From: Pseudomonadota bacterium
Lineage (GTDB): Bacteria; Pseudomonadota; Alphaproteobacteria; Sphingomonadales; Sphingomonadaceae
Assembly: GCA_023400405.1 (NCBI GenBank)
Contig: JAEXFD010000059.1
Location: forward strand, 6,732-70,731
DNA length: 64,000 nucleotides
Direction: 5' to 3'
In this document: positions 51,828 to 60,777 of the stretch, piece by piece
Layout: the number at the start of each line of letters is the position of its first letter
How positions within the stretch are numbered: position 1 is the stretch's first letter
Program-made: the position numbers and the translations under genes
Notes under the pieces: generated by a model
What the model was told of the DNA's origin: nothing
The model's input: only the letters and a program-made list of their open reading frames with translations
Database searches by the model: none

Positions 51828-53324
51828 TCAGGCGGCGCAGGTCTTGGCGACGAATTCGGCGTGGCTCGGCATCAGGTTCACGCACTTGGCGATCACCCGC
51901 TGGATGTTGCCGAGATAGGCCTCGATCCGCGCCTCGTCCTCGATATCGACCAGGGGATCATAGCCGCGCGGGATCACGCCCTGGCCCAGGAAAACCTGGA
52001 TCCAGCTTTCCTCGGTGAACAGCTCGTCGTCCTCGCGAAACACCCGGCCATTGGCGCGGAACAGGTCGATCTTGCGCTGCAACGTCTCGGGCACCGCCAT
52101 GTCGCGGCATTGGCGCCAGAACGGCGTGTCGTCGCGTGTCGTCGCCTTGTAATGCAGGATGATGAAGTCGCGGATCCGCTCATATTCGAAGTCGGCCTGG
52201 CGATTGAACTCGGCGATCGTCGCCGGGTCGAAGCCCTGATCGGGCAGCAGCCGCACCAGCCGGATCACTGCCGATTGGATCAGGTGGATGCTCGTCGATT
52301 CGAGCGGCTCGAGAAAGCCCGAGGCAAGGCCGATCGCGACGCAGTTCTTGTTCCAGATCCGCCGCCGCTTGCCCGCGGTGAAGCGCAGCCGGTTCGGCTC
52401 GCCCAGCGGCTCGCCGTCCAGGTTCGCCCTCAGCTGGGCCTCGGCATCGTCGTCCGAGAGGTGCGCGCTCGAATAGACATGGCCATTGCCGGTGCGGTGC
52501 TGCAGCGGGATGCGCCATTGCCAGCCCGCCGTGCGGGCGGTGGAGCGGGTATAGGGCGTGAACGGCTCGGTTCGCGCGCACGGCATCGCGATCGCCCGGT
52601 CGCAGGGCAGCCAGTGCGTCCAGTTGTCATAGCCGGTCTTCATCGCCTGTTCGATGATCAGCCCGCGAAAGCCCGAGCAATCGACGAACAGGTCGGCGGC
52701 GATCGTCTCGCCATCGGCCATCGTCACCGATTCGACGAAGCCATCCTCGCCGCGCAGCGCCACGCCCGCGACCTTGCCTTCGCGCCGCACCACGCCGCGC
52801 GCCTCGGCATAGCCGCGCAGGAAGCGGGCATAGAGGCCGGCGTCGAACTGGAAGGCATGGGCGATGTGCCCGATCGGCGATTCCGCCATCTTGGGATCGG
52901 CGCGCATGAACTTGTTTGCTCGCGCCGCCATGCTGTTGATCGAATAGGCGGAAAAGTCGGCGGCGCGGCCCTGCGGCCGCATCTTCAGCCAATATTGGTG
53001 GCAGCGCAGCCAGCCGAGATCCTGCCCGATCACGCCGAAGCTGTGGAAATAGGCGTCCCCCCGCTGGGCCCAGTCGACGAATTCGATGCCGAGCTTGAAG
53101 CTGCCCTGGGTGCGCTGCACGAACTCGTTCTCGTCGAGTTCGAGCAGCTCGTTGTACTTCTTGATCGCCGGGATCGTCGCCTCGCCCACGCCGATCGTGC
53201 CGATCTCCTCGCTTTCGATCAGCACGATCTCGTACAGGCCCTGGAACAGCTTGCCGAACAATGCGGCGGTCATCCAGCCCGCCGTGCCCCCGCCGACGAT
53301 CAGGATGCGCTTGATTGGCTGCAT
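51828..53324 (-). CDS. Tryptophan-halogenase-family flavoprotein
   Basis: This 498-residue protein has the family's FAD site GGGTAGWM (residues 11–18), GVGEATIPAIKK, the catalytic lysine Lys77 in SFKLGIEFVDW, the GWQWRIPL block and the LEPLESTSIHLIQ stretch with the conserved glutamate. All residues used for halogenation are in place. In sphingomonads, Caulobacter and Xanthomonas such genes stand next to TonB receptors for sugars, and their substrate is unknown. The ATG at 53324 with a GAGAAG site is preferred to 53372. It lies between GH3 and GH30. Confidence 0.9.
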   Translation of the reverse strand: MQPIKRILIVGGGTAGWMTAALFGKLFQGLYEIVLIESEEIGTIGVGEATIPAIKKYNELLELDENEFVQRTQGSFKLGIEFVDWAQRGDAYFHSFGVIGQDLGWLRCHQYWLKMRPQGRAADFSAYSINSMAARANKFMRADPKMAESPIGHIAHAFQFDAGLYARFLRGYAEARGVVRREGKVAGVALRGEDGFVESVTMADGETIAADLFVDCSGFRGLIIEQAMKTGYDNWTHWLPCDRAIAMPCARTEPFTPYTRSTARTAGWQWRIPLQHRTGNGHVYSSAHLSDDDAEAQLRANLDGEPLGEPNRLRFTAGKRRRIWNKNCVAIGLASGFLEPLESTSIHLIQSAVIRLVRLLPDQGFDPATIAEFNRQADFEYERIRDFIILHYKATTRDDTPFWRQCRDMAVPETLQRKIDLFRANGRVFREDDELFTEESWIQVFLGQGVIPRGYDPLVDIEDEARIEAYLGNIQRVIAKCVNLMPSHAEFVAKTCAA

Positions 53325-53458
53325 CTCTTCTCCATCCCCATGCATCCCTCCGGCCCTTGCGCCGGAGCCCACTGTGCCTCTCGGGCGGGCGTGGCGCCTC
53401 TCGTTCGCAGCTTGCCTCCCGGCGGTCCCCGCAGCAAGACCGGGGACTTCCCGGGGGT

Positions 53459-55405
53459 TCAGCAGCTCGCGGGCACGGCCGGCTCCGGCAGCGCGCCGGT
53501 TCGGCCCGGCCCGGCATAGCTCAGGCCATAGCGCCGTCCGAACTGGATCACCTGGCCCGGCCCCTCGCCGGTCGAGCAGGCGGAGCCCGGCCAGGCGAAC
53601 GAAAGCCGCCCGCTAAAGTCGTATCGCCCGCCGACGAGCAGGTCGGCCAGTCCTTCGCCTTCGGTGCCCGGCAGGAACGCCGCGACAAAGGCGTCGGAGA
53701 GGTTGATCAGGTCGTTGGCATAGGCCGGGCGCCCAGAATACAGCACGGTTGCAACCGGCACGCCCTTTCCCGAAACGGCCTTCAGCACCGCCAGGTCGGC
53801 AGGGCGGAGCAGGCTGTGTGCGATCGGCTTGGGCGCGCGGACGTCGCCATTATATTCGGCATAGGGCGTCTCGCCGATCACCGCGATCACGGCATCGAAC
53901 CGCGACGGATCGACACCCTTGCCGTCTTCCGAGAAGGCGACGTTGGAGGCGCCCAGCGCGTCCCGCAGTGCCGCTAGCAGGGTCGTGCCGCCCTTGAAGT
54001 CGGCGTTCTTGTTCTCGGTGCCCTGCCAGGTCAGCGACCAGCCACCGGTCTGGTTGGACAGGCTGTCGGCGCTGGCGCCCACCACCAGCACGCGCGCGCC
54101 GGCGCGCAGCGGCAGCACGCCCTGGTTCTTGAGCAGCACCGCCGATTTGCGCACGGCTTCGCGGCCCAGCGCCCGCGCGTCGAGCGCCTCGGCGCTGCCC
54201 GCGAGCGCGCTGGCATTGGGATCGCGATCGAACAGTCCGGCGCGCAGCTTCACGCGCAGGATCCGAGTCACCGCATCGTCGATCCGCGCCATCGCCACGC
54301 GCCCCTCGCGCACGTCCGTCACGGTATTGGCGATGAACGCCTTCCAGTCGTCGGGCACCATGAACATGTCGATCCCGGCATTGATCGCTTCCGGGCAATG
54401 GTCCTTGGCGCAGCCCGGCACTTGCTGGATTCCGTTCCAATCGGACACGACCAGCCCGTCGAAGCCGAGCTTGCCCTTCAGCACGTCGGTGATCAGCTCG
54501 CGGCTGCCGTGCATCTTGCCGTAGTCCTTGCCGGCGGCGACGTCGTTCCAGCTGCTGTACGAGACCATCACCGTCTGCACGCCGGCCTTGAGCGCCGGGT
54601 AATAGCCGGCGCCATGGACCTGGATCATGTGCGTGCGGTCGGCGCGGTTCTCACCCTGGTCCACGCCCTCGAAGGTGCCGCCGTCGCCCAGATAATGTTT
54701 AGCAGTAGCAATCACGTCGCCGTCGCCGGTCAGTCCGCCCTGCAGCCCGTGCACCAGCGCGCGCGAATAGGCCGCGACGATGGCCGGATCGCTCGAATAG
54801 CTTTCATAGGTGCGGCCCCAGCGGCGGTTTTCGCCCACTGCCAGCGTCGGCGCGAACACCCAGGAGATGCCGGTCGCGCGCACCTGCCGCGCCGTCGCCC
54901 GGCCGATCCGCTCGACCAGCGCCGGATCGTGCGCCGCGCCGAGCCCGATATTGTGCGGGAACAGCGTCGCCCCGGCGACATTGCCATGGCCGTGCACCGC
55001 ATCGGTGCCCCAGATCACCGGGATGCGCACCGCCATGTCGGTCGCCATCGAGGCGCGATAATAGGCTTCGGACAGCTTCGTCCAATCGCCGACCGCGGCA
55101 TCCTTCTTCATGCCCGGCCAGGCGCCGCCGCCATTGAGCACCGAGCCGAGATAATAGCGGCCCACTTCGTCCGGAGTGACCGATCGGATGTCGGCCTGGG
55201 TCATCTGGCCGATCTTCTGCTCGAGCGTCATGCCCGCGACGATCGCGGCGATCCGCGCCTCCATTCCCCGATCGGGGGCGCTGGGCGCGCGGAGCGTCGG
55301 CCAGTCCTTGCCGTGCCACAGCAGGTCGCTGCCGGGCGTCGTCGCGGCACAGCCGGCGAGCAGGGGAAGCAGCAGCCAGAGGCCGGATCGCGCGGAGTGT
55401 CTCAT
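53459..55405 (-). CDS. GH3-family beta-glucosidase/glucan glucohydrolase
   Basis: The 648-residue exported protein starts with a lipobox (LLPLLAGCAAT). It has the GH3 barrel with GTDAVHGH and KHYLGDGGT and the nucleophile Asp322 in GLVVSDWNG, followed by the alpha/beta sandwich domain (VLVVGASADSLSNQTGGWSL). It is of the ExoP/BglX glucan glucohydrolase kind but shorter than the 800-residue forms, lacking their C-terminal module. It probably cuts beta-glucan or oligoglucosides outside the inner membrane. Confidence 0.92.
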   Translation of the reverse strand: MRHSARSGLWLLLPLLAGCAATTPGSDLLWHGKDWPTLRAPSAPDRGMEARIAAIVAGMTLEQKIGQMTQADIRSVTPDEVGRYYLGSVLNGGGAWPGMKKDAAVGDWTKLSEAYYRASMATDMAVRIPVIWGTDAVHGHGNVAGATLFPHNIGLGAAHDPALVERIGRATARQVRATGISWVFAPTLAVGENRRWGRTYESYSSDPAIVAAYSRALVHGLQGGLTGDGDVIATAKHYLGDGGTFEGVDQGENRADRTHMIQVHGAGYYPALKAGVQTVMVSYSSWNDVAAGKDYGKMHGSRELITDVLKGKLGFDGLVVSDWNGIQQVPGCAKDHCPEAINAGIDMFMVPDDWKAFIANTVTDVREGRVAMARIDDAVTRILRVKLRAGLFDRDPNASALAGSAEALDARALGREAVRKSAVLLKNQGVLPLRAGARVLVVGASADSLSNQTGGWSLTWQGTENKNADFKGGTTLLAALRDALGASNVAFSEDGKGVDPSRFDAVIAVIGETPYAEYNGDVRAPKPIAHSLLRPADLAVLKAVSGKGVPVATVLYSGRPAYANDLINLSDAFVAAFLPGTEGEGLADLLVGGRYDFSGRLSFAWPGSACSTGEGPGQVIQFGRRYGLSYAGPGRTGALPEPAVPASC

Positions 55406-55447
55406 GCTTTCCTCTCGGGTCGGCGCAAGGCGAAGCGCCTCGCGCGG

Positions 55448-55486
55448 GCAAAAAAAGGGGAGGCGACGGCGTTGGCCGCACCTCCC
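55448..55486 (-). terminator. Terminator between the TonB receptor and GH3
   Basis: On the minus strand AGGGGAGG pairs with CCTCCCCT around a loop of 17 bases that itself pairs in part, then seven T. It stops the receptor transcript about 35 bases past its stop codon, so GH3 may have its own promoter or rely on read-through. Confidence 0.8.
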
Positions 55487-55520
55487 CTGGAACTCCCGGG
55501 ACAGGGGCCCGGGGGAGGGA

Positions 55521-58397
55521 TCAGAAGCGGTAGTTCAGGCCCAACAGGAACTGACGACCATATTTCTCATAGGTCTCGGGCAGCGGCAGGCCGTCCGCGG
55601 TGTGGGTGCCGCCGGTGTCGAGGCCAAGCCGCGTGCGATAGGGCGAATCGGTGACGTTGTTCACCTGGAGCAACACGCCCAGCCCGTGCAGCGTCGATGC
55701 GTCGGGGAAGGTGTAGCCGATCTGCGCGTCGAGCTGCTTGTCGGCTAGGATCTCGGTATAGCCGCGGTTGGTGAACAGCTGCACCGTCTCGCCCTTGAAT
55801 GCCGAGCGGAAGCGATAGCTCGCCCGGGCCTGGAAGCCCCATTTCTCGAAATAGCCGGTGACGTTGTACACCGTGCCGGAAAGGCCCGGGATGCGCACCA
55901 CGTCGCCGGTGTCGGTCGGGTTGAGGTTCGATTTGGTGTAGGAATAGCTGCCGAGCAGGCCGAAGCCGTCGAGCAGCTTGGTCAGCCGGCCCAGCTCGAA
56001 CGCGCCGCTGATCTCGATGCCCTTCAGGTTTCCGCCCGGCCCGTTGGCCGGCATCGTCACCTGGCCCAGCGGGCTGATGTTGGTCGATGCCGGGATGGTG
56101 TTGGTCGGGATCGGCAACCCGCTGAAATCGACGACGAAGTTGCGGTTGTAGATGTAGTTGTCGAGCCATTTGTAGAAGCCGGCGATGCTGATGTAGGTCG
56201 CCTTGCCGATGTACCATTCATAGGCGACGTCCAGCGCCTTGGCCCGCCAGGGCTGGAGGTTGGGGTTGCCGCCCGATGCGGACCAGGGGTTCACCGTGCC
56301 GCCCGGCACGCAGGGCGAGGGCGTGGTGTTGCACGGGTTGGTGTTGAACCCCGGCGTGAAGTTGGCGCGCATGTCGTCCATGCGCGGCCGCGCCAGCACT
56401 TTCGACGCGGCCAGGCGGAATCGGTGGCCGCCGCCCAGGTCGTAGATCAGGTTCGCGCTGGGCAGCACGTCGGTATATTCCGTGGTCTGGAAGACCTGGG
56501 AAAGCGCGATCGGCGTCAGCGTCTGGTTGATCCGCAGGCCCGACGAGGCCTGGAACTGGTTGACCACCTGCACGCCGACATTGCCGCGCAGCCGGCCCCA
56601 TTCGATGTCGGCCTTCGCCTTCCAGGTGATGATGTCCTCCTTGATCTTCCACGTCTTGTCGAAGTGGTTGGCGTCCTCAAGGGGAGTCTTGTTGTAATAA
56701 TTGTCGAGCGCGGCCTGCAGGTCCCAAGCAACGACGTTGCCGAAGCCGGCAAAGTCGAGCGAGGTCGGGTCGATCAGATATTGCGAACCGATCAGCACCT
56801 GCTGACGGCCGTTCTTCAGGTTGAGGTCGAGCTCGTCGACCGTCTTGTGCTTGACGCGCCGGGTGTAGTTCACGCCGACCTCGACGTCGGTGAAGAACCC
56901 GCCCAGGTCGTGGGTCAGCGCGAAATCGATCGAGCCCAGGTCTTCCTTGACGTGCGGAGACTTGTACAGGCCGTCATGGCCCCAGCCGCCCCAGGGGGCG
57001 CGGTCGCCGAGCGAGATCTTGCTGGCGTCGGCATAGTTGAGCCCGAAATCATAATTCGGGAAGCCGCCGTCGATCGGGAAGGAGAAGTCGTACGAGTCCA
57101 TCGTGCGGGTCTGGAACGGGCCCGCGCCATAGCCGCTATAGGTCTCGATATAGGTCTCGTCGCGCTTGTTGGTCGAATAGCTGATGTCGGCCACGAAGCG
57201 GGTGCGGTCGTCGAGCTTGAAGTCGTTGTTGAGGCCTGCCGAGAAAAGCTTGTCCTGGCGCTTGTTCATGTCGTTGCGCAGGATCGGCGCGGCGTTGGTG
57301 ACGCGGCCCGAGGTCGCGATCTGCGATCCGCCGAACGACGTGGTGCCGACATTGGTGAAGGTGGTGTTGTCGACCCAGCCGTTCGAGAACCACTGCGCGC
57401 CGCGGATCACTTCCTTCTGCTTGAAGCGCGAATAATAGAGGTCGAGCGTGCTGTGCACGGCGTCGCTCGGCTTCCATTCGATCGATCCCATCACGCCGTC
57501 GCGCTGGTTGCGGCGGCTGGTCGCCCAGATCTCCTGGCCGTTCAGCTCGAGCGCGGAATCGGCCGAGTCGGGCTGCACCGTGTCGGGCGAGCAGCTCGGC
57601 GGATTGGAGTTGCCCGGCTCGCAGACGCCGCCGAACGATTCATAGCCATAGGCCTTGTAGTGATCGACGTGGCTCGGCGAATCGAGATGGGCATAGCCGA
57701 TCGACCAGCCGAGCGTGCCCGACGCGTTCTGGTCGATATAGCTCAGCGTGCCGCGCCAGCCGCGCTTGGAGATGTCGGCATTCTTGCCACCGTCGGGGTC
57801 GAGCTCGCCGCGCAGGTTCATCGCGATCGCGCGCTTGCCGAAGGAGAGCGGCCGCACGGTGCGCAGGTCGGCGCTGCCCGAAAGGCCCATGCCCGCGATG
57901 CTCGCGTCGGGGGTCTTGTAGACGACGACGCTCGAGAGCAGCTCGGAGGGATATTGGTCGAATTCCACCGCGCGGTTGTCGCCCGAGCTCGCCTGCTGGC
58001 GACCGTTGAGCAGCGTCGTGGTGAAGTCGGGGGCGAGGCCGCGGATCGAGATGACCTGCGCGCGGCCGTTGACGCGCTGCGCGGCGAGGCCGGGGAGGCG
58101 GGCGATCGACTCGGCGATCGAGACGTCGGGCAGCTTGCCGATATCCTCGGCCGAAACCGCTTCGACGATCGACGTCTCGTTCCGCTTGATGTTGACGGCG
58201 TTCTGTACACCCGCCCGAATCCCCGTCACCACAATCTCGCCATCGGCGGGCGGGGACTGGTCCTGTCCCGAAGGATCGGCGCTATCCTGCGCCCAGGCTT
58301 GGGCTGGCAACGTTGTCGCCAACGCCAGCATCGAAATGGTCAGTCCGAGATTGATCTTGGCGCGATTTGCCGCGCGTACATGCGGATAGTCCGCCAT
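55521..58397 (-). CDS. TonB-dependent receptor, carbohydrate type
   Basis: This 958-residue outer-membrane receptor has a signal peptide, a plug domain (GKLPDVSIAESIARLPGLAAQRV, ISIRGLAPDFTTTLLNGRQQAS) and a long barrel ending in Phe (LLGLNYRF). The TonB box region is EIVVTGIRAG. Receptors with this plug are common in Caulobacter and sphingomonads for maltose-like and other sugars. An ATG at 58397 with a GGGAGGG site was chosen over TTG at 58415. It is led by the LacI operator at 58460 and heads the sugar island. Confidence 0.93.
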   Translation of the reverse strand: MADYPHVRAANRAKINLGLTISMLALATTLPAQAWAQDSADPSGQDQSPPADGEIVVTGIRAGVQNAVNIKRNETSIVEAVSAEDIGKLPDVSIAESIARLPGLAAQRVNGRAQVISIRGLAPDFTTTLLNGRQQASSGDNRAVEFDQYPSELLSSVVVYKTPDASIAGMGLSGSADLRTVRPLSFGKRAIAMNLRGELDPDGGKNADISKRGWRGTLSYIDQNASGTLGWSIGYAHLDSPSHVDHYKAYGYESFGGVCEPGNSNPPSCSPDTVQPDSADSALELNGQEIWATSRRNQRDGVMGSIEWKPSDAVHSTLDLYYSRFKQKEVIRGAQWFSNGWVDNTTFTNVGTTSFGGSQIATSGRVTNAAPILRNDMNKRQDKLFSAGLNNDFKLDDRTRFVADISYSTNKRDETYIETYSGYGAGPFQTRTMDSYDFSFPIDGGFPNYDFGLNYADASKISLGDRAPWGGWGHDGLYKSPHVKEDLGSIDFALTHDLGGFFTDVEVGVNYTRRVKHKTVDELDLNLKNGRQQVLIGSQYLIDPTSLDFAGFGNVVAWDLQAALDNYYNKTPLEDANHFDKTWKIKEDIITWKAKADIEWGRLRGNVGVQVVNQFQASSGLRINQTLTPIALSQVFQTTEYTDVLPSANLIYDLGGGHRFRLAASKVLARPRMDDMRANFTPGFNTNPCNTTPSPCVPGGTVNPWSASGGNPNLQPWRAKALDVAYEWYIGKATYISIAGFYKWLDNYIYNRNFVVDFSGLPIPTNTIPASTNISPLGQVTMPANGPGGNLKGIEISGAFELGRLTKLLDGFGLLGSYSYTKSNLNPTDTGDVVRIPGLSGTVYNVTGYFEKWGFQARASYRFRSAFKGETVQLFTNRGYTEILADKQLDAQIGYTFPDASTLHGLGVLLQVNNVTDSPYRTRLGLDTGGTHTADGLPLPETYEKYGRQFLLGLNYRF

Positions 58398-58459
58398 TGA
58401 CGCCCTCCCATCCAAGCGGCCATTGACGGCCGTCTATTACCCCTTTTGACGCTTCGAAC

Positions 58460-58473
58460 TGGAAGCGCTTCCA
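58460..58473. promoter_or_regulatory. Perfect LacI-type operator
   Basis: TGGAAGCGCTTCCA is a perfect 14-base palindrome with the CG centre of LacI-family sites. It is 63 bases upstream of the TonB receptor start and about 75 bases after the end of the LacI gene. Confidence 0.8.
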
Positions 58474-58549
58474 ACGCGTATCATCATGTTGCGGGATTTT
58501 GTCAACGCCAGGGAAAATCCGGATGCTGCGTGGCGGGGCCGCCGCGCGT

Positions 58550-59653
58550 TCAGGCGGCGGGCGGAGCGACGGATTCGCGCAGGACGAGATGATGTTCGAT
58601 CATCTCGAAACCCGGAAGCCCGGTCCCTTGGCCGCGCAGGATCGTCTCGACCAGGCGCTCGACGGCGCGCGCGCCGATGCGCAGGATCGGTTGGTGGATC
58701 GTGGTGAGCGGCGGCCAGATATAGGCGGCGACCGGCGCGTCGTCGAACCCGACCACTGAGAGGTCGGCTGGGAGGCTCAGGCCCTTGCGGTGCGCCGCGA
58801 ACATGGCGCCCACGGCCATGTCATCATTGGCGCAGACGATTGCAGTCGGGCGCGGCGTGGCGGCAAGCATCGCCTGCCCGAGTTCGACGCCGGTCCGGAA
58901 GGTGAAGTCGCCGCGCAAGGCCATGACGCACTCTTCGCCAAGTCCGGCTTCGGCAAGTGCGCTCAGGAAGCCGCCATAGCGCTTTTCCGCGGCGAGATGG
59001 CCCTCGATGCCGAGGATGTAGCCGAAGCGGCGATGCCCGGCGGCAACGACATGGCGCGCGATTTCATACCCCGCGGCCGCTTCGTCGAAACCGATGCCCG
59101 GCAGCAGCTCGAGCACCTCGTCGCTCGGCGAGATGCACGCGACCGGGCAGCCCTTGGCGATCAGCCGCCGTGCGAGCGCGAGATCGTCGGAAAGCGGGGG
59201 CGATAGGATCAGCCCAGTGGTCCGGCCTGAGGCGAACAGGTCGACCATCCGGTCGTCGCGATCCTCGTCCTCGATATGGATGTTGAACGTCGACAGCTCG
59301 AAGCCCGCCGCAGCGGCAGCGCGGAGCGCGCCGAGCTCGATCGCGGCAAAATAATAGGAGTTGGGCGGCGCATCGCGGGCGTTGCAATTGACCAGCGTCA
59401 GCGTCTTGCTGGTTCGGCTGGCCAAATTGCGCGCCTGCGGATTCACGCGATAATTCAGCGCTTCGACCGCGTGCATCACCTTGGCGCGCATCTTCTCGCT
59501 GACATGCGCTTGGTCGTTGAGGGCGCGGGAGACCGTGGCGCGCCCGACGCCGGCAAGCGCCGCGACATCGTCGATCGTCGGCGCGCGCCCGTTGCGCGCC
59601 GGATCGGCGGTGCTGGCGTCGGGGCTCGACGAGGAATTCGAAGGCGGCATCAT
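58550..59653 (-). CDS. LacI-family transcriptional repressor
   Basis: The 367-residue protein has an N-terminal helix-turn-helix (TIDDVAALAGVGRATVSRALND), the hinge helix NLASRTSKTL and the periplasmic-binding-like ligand domain, with VGFDDAPVAAYIWPPLTTIHQP near the end. It likely controls the receptor and enzyme genes downstream through the palindrome at 58460–58473. The two ATGs at 59653 and 59650 are both possible; the first 25 residues are Ser/Pro-rich. Confidence 0.92.
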   Translation of the reverse strand: MMPPSNSSSSPDASTADPARNGRAPTIDDVAALAGVGRATVSRALNDQAHVSEKMRAKVMHAVEALNYRVNPQARNLASRTSKTLTLVNCNARDAPPNSYYFAAIELGALRAAAAAGFELSTFNIHIEDEDRDDRMVDLFASGRTTGLILSPPLSDDLALARRLIAKGCPVACISPSDEVLELLPGIGFDEAAAGYEIARHVVAAGHRRFGYILGIEGHLAAEKRYGGFLSALAEAGLGEECVMALRGDFTFRTGVELGQAMLAATPRPTAIVCANDDMAVGAMFAAHRKGLSLPADLSVVGFDDAPVAAYIWPPLTTIHQPILRIGARAVERLVETILRGQGTGLPGFEMIEHHLVLRESVAPPAA

Positions 59654-59718
59654 GTCGATGCGTGACGGGTGGCACAGGCCATGACGGGGCGGCAACCCAA
59701 AATCTGCGATCCCATTCG

Positions 59719-60777
59719 TCAGCCCCGGCGGCGGCGCGGCCGCTTGAACCAGAAGCTCCACACCGCCAGGCTGCCCAGCATCGCGAGCGCCAGGCCCGAA
59801 AGGGTCATCACCAGCCGATAGGCTAGTCCGCCCACCTTCGCCGCGTGAAGCGGATAGGCGCCGTTGAAGACCTGGGCTCCCCGCGGCAGCGCCAGCGCGT
59901 CGCTGGCGGCGAGCAGATGCCCGTCGGCGGCATCGAATGCCAGCGTCGTGCGGCCGTTGGGCAGCCACTCCGCGGCGCGCTTCATCCGGATGACGATCGG
60001 TTCGCCAGGCTTGCGCGGCAAGGCGAGGATGCGGATCTGCGCGTCGGGGAAGCGGGTATGGGCGGCGCCGAGGATCGCGCGCCAGTCGATCCGCTCGGCG
60101 CGCGGACCGCTCTCCACTCTGGGCGGCCGGACCGACGCGAGCGCCGCATTCGGCGCCCCGAACGGCGCAATCACCAGCGCGGCGAAGGGCTTGAACACCA
60201 TCATCGCCCCGGTGACGACCGAAAGCAGCAGCAGCGGCGCCACGACGATTCCCAGATCGCGATGCTGCATCACGATCATCGGTCGGCTCAGTCGCTTGGG
60301 CCAGAGCCGGAAGCGGAAGGTGCGGCGGGTACGCCACCACAGGATCGTGCCGCTCACCACGAAGAAGAGCCCGGCGAGCCCCGCGACTCCGATCACCGTC
60401 TCGCCAACGTCGCCAGTGAAGAGATGATGATGGAGGTCGAAGATCCACAGCTCTGGCCGCTCCCATTGGCTGTGCCAGCGCAACACGACATTGCCCGCCT
60501 GATCGGCATAGGCGCCCGCATCGTGCCCGCCGCGCAGCTGGAGCAGGCCGAAGCGATCGCTCGCATAGACGATCGATTGAGTCCCCGGTTCGGCCGCCAG
60601 CAGCCTGGCCGTCGCGTCCGCGATCACTGTCGGATCGGCGATCCGCGCGTCGCCGGCATGCGGCAGGGCAAGCCAGCTCTCCTTATGGACCAGGATCGCG
60701 CCGGTGGACCCCAGCGCCGCCAGCACCAGGCCGATCAGTCCCCCGGCCCAGCGATGCGCGAGATCGAGCCACTTCAA
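59719..60777 (-). CDS. PepSY-domain membrane protein of iron uptake
   Basis: The 352-residue protein is of the PepSY-TM type: an N-terminal helix (LDLAHRWAGGLIGLVLAALGSTGAIL), periplasmic PepSY parts, FDLHHHLFTGDVGETVIGVAGLAGLFFVVSG with its His cluster, and later helices. Such proteins accompany siderophore receptors and may reduce ferric chelates. It starts at TTG, overlapping the stop of the receptor gene by four bases (TTGA). Confidence 0.9.
   Translation of the reverse strand: MKWLDLAHRWAGGLIGLVLAALGSTGAILVHKESWLALPHAGDARIADPTVIADATARLLAAEPGTQSIVYASDRFGLLQLRGGHDAGAYADQAGNVVLRWHSQWERPELWIFDLHHHLFTGDVGETVIGVAGLAGLFFVVSGTILWWRTRRTFRFRLWPKRLSRPMIVMQHRDLGIVVAPLLLLSVVTGAMMVFKPFAALVIAPFGAPNAALASVRPPRVESGPRAERIDWRAILGAAHTRFPDAQIRILALPRKPGEPIVIRMKRAAEWLPNGRTTLAFDAADGHLLAASDALALPRGAQVFNGAYPLHAAKVGGLAYRLVMTLSGLALAMLGSLAVWSFWFKRPRRRRG

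Noticed and set aside
53459..55405. GH3 gene cut short by mutation
   Set aside because: The protein is shorter than 800-residue relatives but both catalytic domains are whole and the stop is followed by a normal spacer, so a shorter natural form is likelier.
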